Part shown: positions 56,788-64,000 of the stretch, piece by piece
Layout: every line of letters starts with the position of its first letter
Position numbering within the stretch: position 1 is the stretch's first letter
From: Mesostigma viride
Lineage: Eukaryota; Streptophyta; Mesostigmatophyceae; Mesostigmatales; Mesostigmataceae
Direction of reading: 5' to 3'
DNA length: 64,000 bases
NCBI GenBank assembly: GCA_009746045.1
Contig: RPFO01002063.1
Location: 1-64,000, forward strand
Program-made: the position numbers and the translations under genes
Notes under the pieces: model-generated
What the model was told of the DNA's origin: nothing
The model's input: only the letters and a program-made list of their open reading frames with translations
Database searches by the model: none

Positions 56788-57766
56788 TAATTAATTAATT
56801 AATTATCAACATCACTCCGTTGGGAGTAGATGTAGCACATAGCCCTGAGAAGGGGCATATGGCTTTTAATACATTCTAGGCTACTTCATGCAAGGGTGGG
56901 AATGTAAGCTACCCCTGCTCTAGGTGCACCAAGGCACCTGCACCCTCATGATGTATCGCGCTATGCCCAGTTAAGGGGGAGCGTGGCATGTGGGGGAAGA
57001 TCATCATGGCTATACAGGAGCTATGGCATGGCTTCTCAGCAGAGAGTGACTCCCTGCATGGGCACAACATTACTAAATAAGGCTAGGCATCGTCTGGAGT
57101 GTGGCTCATCATAGGCACACATGTACATGACTAAAAAGGCTAGGCCTCAGCTGGTATAGTGCCTGTAGTAGGCGGGCATGTACAAGGCCACTGTCTAACT
57201 ATTCTACACTATTGCTGTATTCCCCTAGGCTGGGGCTGGAGTTGCTGGGGCCGCGGTGGTCGAGGGGGTCGCTTGCCAGGGCTTGTGGCCGACGTAGATG
57301 GCCGCCCCCTTCCAGTACACCGGCTGGCCCGCCTTGGTCTGCCGGAGCTGGGTGTAGGTCGGCCATAGCTCCCGTCGCCGTTGTTGCTGTGCCAGGGTCA
57401 AGTCGTCGTCCACGGTGAAGGGAGTATTCGCGAGCCGCTTGCGGCGTCTGAGAAACGAAATCTTGTCCGCTGGGCTATCAAAGATGAGAAGAAGCGGAGG
57501 CGCCCCTGCCTTACCCCGCGCGCGGGGGAGGCGGTGGGCGGTCAGCTTGATCTCACCAAGAAGGCCCATGCGTGCAAGGATTTTGCTCTCAAACGCACGT
57601 GCAAGCTTCTCGGAATTCTCACCTTCTTCCATGTCCAAGTTCTTGAGTATGGCGTTGAGGCTGCGCTTGTCGAGCTCGGCCTCCTCGCGGAGGTCAAGCG
57701 TCTGCCGCTGGAGCTGGGCTGCGACGGCGGAGGTGGTGGAGGTGGTATGTTGCTTAGGCATGTCCG
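56788..57766 (-). mobile_element. ORF1-only LINE-like element with 11-bp target duplication
   Basis: Flanked by CCCTTACCCAT at 56777-56787 and 57767-57777. On the minus strand it begins five bases before an ATG, carries one ORF of 178 codons and about 430 bp of 3' sequence, and ends in (TTAA)n. The target-site duplication plus short A/T-rich tail are marks of LINE-type target-primed insertion. No reverse transcriptase is present, so it must have been moved in trans. Excision restores the gypsy reading frame exactly. Confidence 0.85.
57225..57761 (-). CDS. LINE ORF1p-like protein (coiled coil plus RRM-like domain)
   Basis: 178 codons from the ATG at 57759-57761 (MPKQHTTSTTSAVAAQLQRQ). A helical, charged N-terminal half is followed by LLLIFDSPADKISFLRRRKR, then FTVDDDLTLAQQQRRRELWP and YWKGAAIYVGHKPW. 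This resembles the RRM and C-terminal domain of L1-type ORF1 proteins, which are nucleic-acid chaperones forming trimers with RNA. Confidence 0.65.
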   Translation of the reverse strand: MPKQHTTSTTSAVAAQLQRQTLDLREEAELDKRSLNAILKNLDMEEGENSEKLARAFESKILARMGLLGEIKLTAHRLPRARGKAGAPPLLLIFDSPADKISFLRRRKRLANTPFTVDDDLTLAQQQRRRELWPTYTQLRQTKAGQPVYWKGAAIYVGHKPWQATPSTTAAPATPAPA

Positions 57767-57777
57767 CCCTTACCCAT

Positions 57778-58539
57778 CTTCTCTCCCAACCCAACCTTAC
57801 CCCTCGGCAAGCGCGCTGGATGGAATTTTTAGCACAGTTTTCCCCTTTTAAACTTCAGTATGTCAAGGGTGTAGATAACATAGTACCAGATGCACTCTCT
57901 CGTCGTGCAGACTATTCCTTCTTCGAGGACCTTGATGTTCTCAATATTACTCTAGTTCCTACTACTATGGGTGTAACCCCTTATGGTGAACTACCTGATG
58001 ATGATTCCTATGCCTACCTCTTTCATACAGCTGTTCGCATGCCTGATCTCCTTTCTCACGTAGGACTCTCTCTCCCGTGTGAGGCCCTTCCTGTGGCCTC
58101 GGTGGGGGGGAGGGGAAAAATAAAATTTCTATACCGCTTAGCCATATAGCGACTAGGTCAGGAAAGTCTTATGAAAACGTAGTCCCCCTAGGACCTCCCC
58201 TTCTCTTCGGCAAGGCGGTAGGAGATCTCTTTAAACCTGTTCTGGATACTTCTGTAGCGATGCCTACCTCTGATCTTGAACGCCTTATTAGTAGATTTAC
58301 GGCCACTGAGCCGGAAGCATTAGCTGCCATTGCTGCACATCCCCAACAATTAGGCAAGCACCCTTGTAAATTTGTAGGTGGGTTTTTATATGTGCAGATA
58401 GCAGATTCTCCCCCTCAATGGCGCCTGTATGTCCCTCCTATCTGTCGCTCCTCCTTGCTCTTTGAGTTGCATGACTTAGCTGCTCACCAGGGTGGTAAAC
58501 GGGTACGGGACCTAGTAGCCCGCTCTTATTACTGGCCTT
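57778..58539 (+). CDS. pol: Gypsy RNase H end and integrase zinc-binding domain
   Basis: Resumes LLSQPNLTPRQARWMEFLAQ, with GVDNIVPDALSRR, the usual end of gypsy RNase H. Near 58110-58125 (G-run) coding moves to another frame and continues GKSYENVVPLGPPLLFGKAV to ELHDLAAHQGGKRVRDLVAR and SYYWP, the H2C2 zinc domain of integrase. Copia LTR sequence begins right after. Confidence 0.85.
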
Positions 58540-59317
58540 TGTTGGGGATCATATACCCACCTGCCCACACTATATTCCAGCCTGACTTTCTTCTTCTTTG
58601 TTTTACTTCACAAGGGCTGAGAATTTGATAGATCTGATAAGTTAGATGAATTGCTCTCAATGAGCTGATCAATGTTCATGTGCCATAGTCCTATATTTGG
58701 CCATAGATCTCTTGTACCTGAGTTGGTCTAGTAGCATCACTTCCATGCTTGACAAGTGGTGTACTTCTTTGGTAGACAAGTGTCCATTCCATGAGCTGAC
58801 ATGTGTTGGAAGCTCATAGTGACAAGTGTTGCATTCCATTGACTGACAAGTGGATAGACTCATTGGATTACACTTGTCATTCCAAGTAGAAACCATGTGT
58901 CACTTTATTAAGCATTAGATGTGGCACATTGTTCAGAGGACATTTGGCAATCAACTGTCATGCCAGCTCATTAGAACCTTTCTAGAATGACCTTGGAATG
59001 TTCTAGGAATATGCCAGGAATATTCCTGGAATATACTGAGAATATGCTGGGAATATGCTTAGATGTTTCTACAAGCTTCTATGATGACATCAGCATCTGA
59101 TGTCATCCTTCCTAGCTAGAAAGGTATAAAAAGAAACTGGCTCCTAAGGCCAGGTACCTCTTTTCCTAACCTCTCAGCCTAAGAAATAAAACTCTTTTTC
59201 TGGTCTCTCTTCCATTGTCTTCAAGCTCAGTCTTTCATCACCTGCAAGGTGCAAGGGTAACAAGGCCAAGCACAAGGCATTGTGTAAAACCCATTAGTTT
59301 CCTCTACCTTTCCAACA
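58540..59317 (+). repeat. Copia 5' LTR
   Basis: 778 bp, TGTTGG ... CCAACA. A TATA-like GGTATAAAAAG lies at about 59123, followed by AATAAAACTC. Confidence 0.92.
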
Positions 59318-59336
59318 TGGTATCGGAGGAATCTTC

Positions 59337-62300
59337 ATGAGCTCCAAGAAGACCACCAAGAAACCCAGCCCAGCTACAAGCTCCATGGCAAGCGACGTCG
59401 ACTACACTCCTATGCTGAATGTGTGCTCCAAGATGGTGCTGAAATTCGATGGCACAAGCCTACGTGGCTGGGAGGAGACCAAGACATCTCTTGAGGGTTT
59501 CTGTTCCTTCTATGAGGTTAAGGACGTCCTGCTGGGCACCAGGCAGGACCGCAAGGCTGACCAAGCTGTTGGCCTTGTCATCTCAGCTGCACTTGTGGGA
59601 GAAGCGAGGCGCATCCTATCGCTCGTGCCAGACCAATCTGGCAGCAAGCTCTACAAGACGCTGAGGGAGGTCTACGAGCAACAAAAGCTCACCAAGAGTC
59701 ACCGCATGGACCTCAGGATTCAGCTTCACCGGCTGCAAATGAAGCCTGGGGAGACCATGGGGCAGTATATCCTACGTGGATTGCTGCTGCTGGCGGACTA
59801 TCGTGCGGTGGGAGGCGTCATGAGCGACCAAGATTTTGCGGCTATTCTCAAGAGCGGCCTGCCTGACCGATATCGCCCTGCCCTGATTTCAGCGCACTTC
59901 AAAGAGGAGGACAGCTTGGAGGAGGTCAAGGCTGCGCTGCTGGAGGCGGAGGACATGCTGCTGGGAGGACGGCCTTCTCAAGCCACCAAGGAGGAGCCAG
60001 CCCAAGGTCAAGCTTTCCACACTGCCAACAAGGGTGGTGAGAGGAAGCACTGCGCCTACTGCAACAGGAGTGGGCATGCGGAGACCCAGTGCTGGCAAAA
60101 GAACTCGCAGCTCAAGCCACGAAGCAAGAACCAAGGACGGCGGGGCAACCAGCGCAGGAGGGGCAACCAAGCGACCAAGAAGGAGACCTCACCTGGCGGA
60201 AGCGTGGCCAACAACACCCAGGAGGCCGCGGAGCTGCCGGAGGGCTTCGTCTTCACCACCATCGCCGAGTCGGCGCCGTCGCAGGAGGCTGCTGCACTCA
60301 CGCAGTATAGCCCCAAGCCCCCTGCCTGGGTTCTGGACTCCGCTGCAAGCAGCCACATGTCCCCATGCCGCACTGACTTTGTGTCCCTCACCCCCACCAC
60401 TAGGAACATCGTCGGATCAGGAGGACGTCTTCGCGCGACGGGAGTGGGCACGATTCGGCTCAAACTGCCCAACCAGCATGTGCACCTGAATGGTGCGCTC
60501 TTCGTGCCCGGCTTGAGCGCCCGACTGCTATCAGCTGGGCAGCTCGCCAAGGACGGCCACAAAGTCGACCTCACCGAGCAGACAGTGGTGCTGGACAACG
60601 AGACGCACAAGATTGCGCTGCAGAACAACATCTACGTGTTACCTGCGGAGCGCGACGAGGCGGCAATGGCTGCCACGGCCATCGAGCGGCCGGCGAGCCT
60701 GCTCTGGCACTGGCGTCTTGGGCATGCTGGCGAAGATCGGATCAAGAGGCTGGCCGCCATTCCGGAGTCTAACCTTTTTTCGAGGCGCCTGTCATCGCCT
60801 GGCTGCCCATCCTGCCCTGCTGGCTTCATCAAGAGGCGCTCATTTTCGCCTGGACAGCTCCGATCGACTGTTCCCCGAGCCAAGCTTCACAGCGACATTC
60901 TCGGGCCGATGCAGCCAGCAATTGGAGGCGCCCGCTACATGCTCGGCTTCACCGACGATGCTACCCGCTGGCGATGGTGCTTTCCGCTTCGACACAAGGA
61001 CGAGGCTGTTGACGCCCTACAGCAGCTGCTCGCGCGCGAAATTCGCCCCTTCTACAACGGTTCGATTCTTCTCCGGACCGACAACGACGCAGTCTTCACT
61101 GGGCAGGCGTGGCGGGCCGTCTGCGCTGAACACCGAGTGCACCAGGAGTTCTCCAGCCCCTACACTCCTGAGCAGAACGGAGTGGCGGAGCGGCTGTGGG
61201 GTCTGGCCATGGGCATGACACTGGCAATGCTCACGCATGCCGGTTTGCCCAAAGGATTCTGGGCACTAGCCTTCAATTGCGCGGTTTATATACTTAACCG
61301 CCTGCCGTCTAGCTCGAATCCTGGAGGTGCCACGCCACACTTCCTGCTCACCGGTCGCAATGCGGATCTCTCGAATCTTCGAATTTTCGGCTGCCCTGCC
61401 TTCTATCGGGTGGAGGGCCCACGTGGCAAGCTGGAGGCCAAGGCTCTGCCTGGAATCTTCGTCGGCTATGATCTGGAATCGCCGGCGTACCTCATTTACC
61501 GTCCAGAATCCAAGGATGTCATTCGCCGCCTGCATGTCACCTTCAATGAGGCCTGGCGCAATGGGGCCATGCCAACTCCTGCGCCGCTTCTGGAAAGTTC
61601 TGCCGCACTGGAGGAAACTTCACCAACTGATCTTCCGGCTGTAGCAGAAGTTCAGCCAAATTCTCTGGCCGAACCTAGCGGACCGGTCACCCGGTCTCAG
61701 GCGAGGTTTCTGGACGCCACCAGAAGGGATATTCCTGAGGAGCTTCGCCACGAGGGAGCGGACGCACCAAGTCCTGATGCAGTCAACGTCCCAAGTCCTA
61801 GACCAGTTCCGGAGGCGCTCGACGGTGCTCCAAACTTTTCACAGCCCGTCCTAACTACTGACGACGTCTCCCCAAGTGACGCACGGGAGCTGTCTGCTGG
61901 TCCACCGGTCACTGCCACTTCAAGTGCTGCTCGCCTGCAAAGTACAATCTCTGCGCTGCGACGTAACCCAGCTGGTAATGTCACCATGGCAACTGCTGAT
62001 GAGCTGATGTTTTGCGGTAGCACCCGTGAACCCCTCGCGATGGAGATTACTACCTATGCTCCCCCTGTCACGGTGTCGCCTAAATGGGCTCGTTTTTTTC
62101 CGCATTACCAGTCAGTTCGTGATCTTTTTGACACAGTGCATTTTACTGGCAGTGACGTTTCCCTTCCCGTCTCCTTTACTGAGGCTAACAACAGTCCAGA
62201 GTGGCGGGCTGCGATGTTGAGCGAAATTAATAGCATTCGTGATCATGCAGTATACTCGCTTGTGAGCCCGCGTACTTTGCCCGCCGGTGCCAAGGTCCTC

Positions 62301-62972
62301 CCTTCCCGGTGGGTATTTGCTGTCAAGTCCGACGGCCGTCACAAGGCCAGGTTTGTCGTGAAAGGTTTTGCCCAACGTGAAGGTATCGACTTTAATGAAG
62401 TCTTTTCCCCCACTGTTCGTGCGTCCACCGTGCGACTTGCTCTTGCTTTAGCTGTCACGTCTGGCTTTACTGTCAAGCAGCTCGATGTCCGAACCGCTTT
62501 TCTCTATGCTCCCCTACAGGAGGATGTCTTTGTGCGTCCCCCTACTGGCTTTGAAGAGCGGGATGCCAATGGCGATGTGCTTGTGTGGAAGCTGCACCGC
62601 AGCTTGTATGGCATCAAGCAAGCGCCACGCAATTGGCATAAAACGTTCCGTGCACACCTTCTTTCTGACGGCGCCATCCAAAGCCAAATTGATGCGTGCC
62701 TGTATTACTACCCTTCGTCTCGTGGTTTCGTGTTCGTGCACGTCGATGACATTCTTGCTGCTCATCCTTCCCCTTCCTGGCTGGCATCCTGGTCTCGCCG
62801 TTTGGCTAATACTTTTCAATCACTGAGTCGGACAATCCCTCTCTTTTCCTCGGTGTTTCCCTTACTATCGACCCTGCGTCTCGTTCCCTTACCATGCACC
62901 AACGGCCCTACATTGAAGCTATTGCTGCCCGTTTTGGGCTTTCTACCCCTCACCCTGTGCACACCCCTATAG
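59337..62972 (+). CDS. pol: Copia gag-protease-integrase-RT polyprotein
   Basis: 1,211 codons from ATG. UBN2-type gag, zinc knuckle CAYCNRSGHAETQC at about residue 238, protease WVLDSAASSHM at about 333, integrase with LLWHWRLGHAG, HSDILGPM (about 518), RTDNDAVFTG (about 580) and PEQNGVAERLWG (about 615), then RT with SRWVFAVKSDGRHKARFVVK and VHVDDIL (about 1135). After about 62826 the true coding continues in another frame, so the last 50 residues here are spurious. Confidence 0.93.
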   Translation: MSSKKTTKKPSPATSSMASDVDYTPMLNVCSKMVLKFDGTSLRGWEETKTSLEGFCSFYEVKDVLLGTRQDRKADQAVGLVISAALVGEARRILSLVPDQSGSKLYKTLREVYEQQKLTKSHRMDLRIQLHRLQMKPGETMGQYILRGLLLLADYRAVGGVMSDQDFAAILKSGLPDRYRPALISAHFKEEDSLEEVKAALLEAEDMLLGGRPSQATKEEPAQGQAFHTANKGGERKHCAYCNRSGHAETQCWQKNSQLKPRSKNQGRRGNQRRRGNQATKKETSPGGSVANNTQEAAELPEGFVFTTIAESAPSQEAAALTQYSPKPPAWVLDSAASSHMSPCRTDFVSLTPTTRNIVGSGGRLRATGVGTIRLKLPNQHVHLNGALFVPGLSARLLSAGQLAKDGHKVDLTEQTVVLDNETHKIALQNNIYVLPAERDEAAMAATAIERPASLLWHWRLGHAGEDRIKRLAAIPESNLFSRRLSSPGCPSCPAGFIKRRSFSPGQLRSTVPRAKLHSDILGPMQPAIGGARYMLGFTDDATRWRWCFPLRHKDEAVDALQQLLAREIRPFYNGSILLRTDNDAVFTGQAWRAVCAEHRVHQEFSSPYTPEQNGVAERLWGLAMGMTLAMLTHAGLPKGFWALAFNCAVYILNRLPSSSNPGGATPHFLLTGRNADLSNLRIFGCPAFYRVEGPRGKLEAKALPGIFVGYDLESPAYLIYRPESKDVIRRLHVTFNEAWRNGAMPTPAPLLESSAALEETSPTDLPAVAEVQPNSLAEPSGPVTRSQARFLDATRRDIPEELRHEGADAPSPDAVNVPSPRPVPEALDGAPNFSQPVLTTDDVSPSDARELSAGPPVTATSSAARLQSTISALRRNPAGNVTMATADELMFCGSTREPLAMEITTYAPPVTVSPKWARFFPHYQSVRDLFDTVHFTGSDVSLPVSFTEANNSPEWRAAMLSEINSIRDHAVYSLVSPRTLPAGAKVLPSRWVFAVKSDGRHKARFVVKGFAQREGIDFNEVFSPTVRASTVRLALALAVTSGFTVKQLDVRTAFLYAPLQEDVFVRPPTGFEERDANGDVLVWKLHRSLYGIKQAPRNWHKTFRAHLLSDGAIQSQIDACLYYYPSSRGFVFVHVDDILAAHPSPSWLASWSRRLANTFQSLSRTIPLFSSVFPLLSTLRLVPLPCTNGPTLKLLLPVLGFLPLTLCTPL

Positions 62973-63679
62973 TGCCTGGTAGTCCCCGTCGCGAGGGGGG
63001 AATGTGTGATGCCCCAAACCATCAACTCTTTCAGCAGATTGTTGGTGCTCTCATGTACGCCGCGACATGGACGCGCCCAGACATTGCTTTTGCTGTCAAC
63101 CAGCTGGCCCAATGCATGCAGGCACCCACGGAGGGCGACTTGGAGCTGGCCAAGCGAGTGGTGCGCTACCTTGTCCACACCAAGGACTTGGGACTGCGCT
63201 ATGGTGGCCAAGGGGGGCTGGAGGGGTGGACGGATGCCGATTGGGGGAACTGCCCTGAGACACGCAGATCTGTCTCTGGCAATGTAGTGATGTTCAGGGG
63301 GGCCGCAGTCGAGTGGTGCAGCCGCAAGCAGCACGTTACCGCCCTGTCTTCCTGCGAGGCGGAGTACATTGCTGCTAGCAGCGTAACCCAGCTAGTGCTT
63401 CCACTGAGGCACATGTTGGGGGAGCTGGGGCATCCAGTTCAGGGGCCCACGCCTGTCTTCTGCGACAACACAGGCGCCGTGGCACTCGCTCGTGACCCTG
63501 TTCATCCCAAGCGCACGAAGCACATTGACGTGCGTTTCCATTTCATCCGGGAGAAGGTGGAGGGGGGACTCATCGCCATGAAGCATTGTCCTGGGGAGGA
63601 CATGCTTGCTGATCTTCTGACGAAGGCACTTTCACGTGCCAGGTTCACTGCCCTGCGTGGCAAACTCATGTCAACTTAG
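62828..63679 (+). CDS. pol: Copia RT end and RNase H (after frameshift)
   Basis: Continues NPSLFLGVSLTIDPASRSLT, then RPYIEAIAARFG, and RNase H with GWTDADWGNCPETRRSVSGN, SSCEAEYIAAS and TKHIDVRFHFIREKV. The break is a single indel near CTGAGTCGGACAAT. Confidence 0.9.
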   Translation, partial: SDNPSLFLGVSLTIDPASRSLTMHQRPYIEAIAARFGLSTPHPVHTPIVPGSPRREGGMCDAPNHQLFQQIVGALMYAATWTRPDIAFAVNQLAQCMQAPTEGDLELAKRVVRYLVHTKDLGLRYGGQGGLEGWTDADWGNCPETRRSVSGNVVMFRGAAVEWCSRKQHVTALSSCEAEYIAASSVTQLVLPLRHMLGELGHPVQGPTPVFCDNTGAVALARDPVHPKRTKHIDVRFHFIREKVEGGLIAMKHCPGEDMLADLLTKALSRARFTALRGKLMST

Positions 63680-63707
63680 TCCTTTGTGTTCAGCTGGCTA
63701 AGGGGGG

Positions 63708-64000
63708 TGTTGGGGATCATATACCCACCTGCCCACACTATATTCCAGCCTGACTTTCTTCTTCTTTGTTTTACTTCACAAGGGCTGAGAATTTGATAGA
63801 TCTGATAAGTTAGATGAATTGCTCTCAATGAGCTGATCAATGTTCATGTGCCATAGTCCTATATTTGGCCATAGATCTCTTGTACCTGAGTTGGTCTAGT
63901 AGCATCACTTCCATGCTTGACAAGTGGTGTACTTCTTTGGTAGACAAGTGTCCATTCCATGAGCTGACATGTGTTGGAAGCTCATAGTGACAAGTGTTGC
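63708..64000 (+). repeat. Copia 3' LTR (partial)
   Basis: The 293 visible bases read identical to 58540-58832. Confidence 0.95.

Larger units (their letters stand above)
51298..58539 (+). mobile_element. Ty3/gypsy element, 5' and internal part
   Basis: Coding order: extra ORF with an RNase H1-type hybrid-binding domain (52403), gag (52969), protease-RT-RNase H (54778), integrase zinc domain (to 58539), where a copia element interrupts it. A possible 5' LTR runs from TGTTACG at 51298 to CGTAACA at 51870 and is followed one base later by TGGTTCCGGAGG as a possible primer-binding site; no 3' LTR is in the window to confirm it. The 3' part of the element is beyond the right edge. Confidence 0.8.
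58540..64000 (+). mobile_element. Ty1/copia element, recent insertion (3' LTR cut by window edge)
   Basis: 5' LTR 58540-59317, primer-binding site TGGTATCGGAGGAA at 59318 (initiator-Met type), gag-pol 59337-63679 with one frameshift, polypurine tract AAGGGGGG at about 63700, 3' LTR from 63708. Inserted in the gypsy integrase. Confidence 0.95.

Overview
The window looks like nuclear DNA of a unicellular eukaryote, most likely an alga of the green lineage. Evidence: GT-AG introns, intact single-copy eukaryotic genes (glucose-6-phosphate dehydrogenase, an RluA/Pus8-Pus9-type pseudouridine synthase, a PET117-like protein, an F-box/LRR gene), plant-type TTTAGGG heptamers inside an intron, and heavy microsatellite and retrotransposon load. 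The green assignment is an inference; nothing here fixes the species.

Region 1 (1 to about 20.7 kb) is compact, intronless and unlike the rest. It carries two tandem KilA-N genes, two small proteins with a Cys/His zinc motif common in giant viruses, a repeat-rich adhesin with a lectin-like C-terminus, an F-box-like protein, a proline-rich 1,000-residue protein, a membrane-anchored PhyH-type dioxygenase, and several CxxC zinc proteins. I read it as DNA of a nucleocytoplasmic large DNA virus integrated in the host chromosome. No hallmark gene (major capsid protein, DNA polymerase B, packaging ATPase) lies in this piece, so the viral call rests on KilA-N, the zinc motif and gene architecture. 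Three of its loci carry frameshifts (four breaks in all). Part 13-19 kb shares one promoter design (arrays of GTAACCG, then TATAAAA, a CT-rich tract and the ATG) and holds a 1.3-kb mirror-symmetric inverted repeat.

Region 2 (20.7-26.5 kb) is the host flank: a repeat shared with a host intron, a 703-residue F-box-like/LRR gene, a PET117-like gene, and about 2 kb with little content.

Region 3 (26.5-43.1 kb) is one host gene, an RluA-family pseudouridine synthase in ten exons that I could join in phase. Its introns are filled with microsatellites, minisatellites and a 5.3-kb tyrosine-recombinase retroelement. Several introns also contain degenerate copies of the end of the exon next to them, splice donor included. 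The convergent G6PD gene (44.8-48.8 kb, three exons) shows the same thing: the end of exon 2 is duplicated 108 bp downstream, in frame and with its own donor.

Region 4 (49.4-64 kb) is a nested transposon stack: remnants of LINE elements, a Ty3/gypsy element inserted in a LINE endonuclease domain, an ORF1-only LINE-like element inserted in the gypsy polyprotein with an 11-bp target duplication, and a recent Ty1/copia element with identical visible LTR sequence inserted in the gypsy integrase and running off the right edge.
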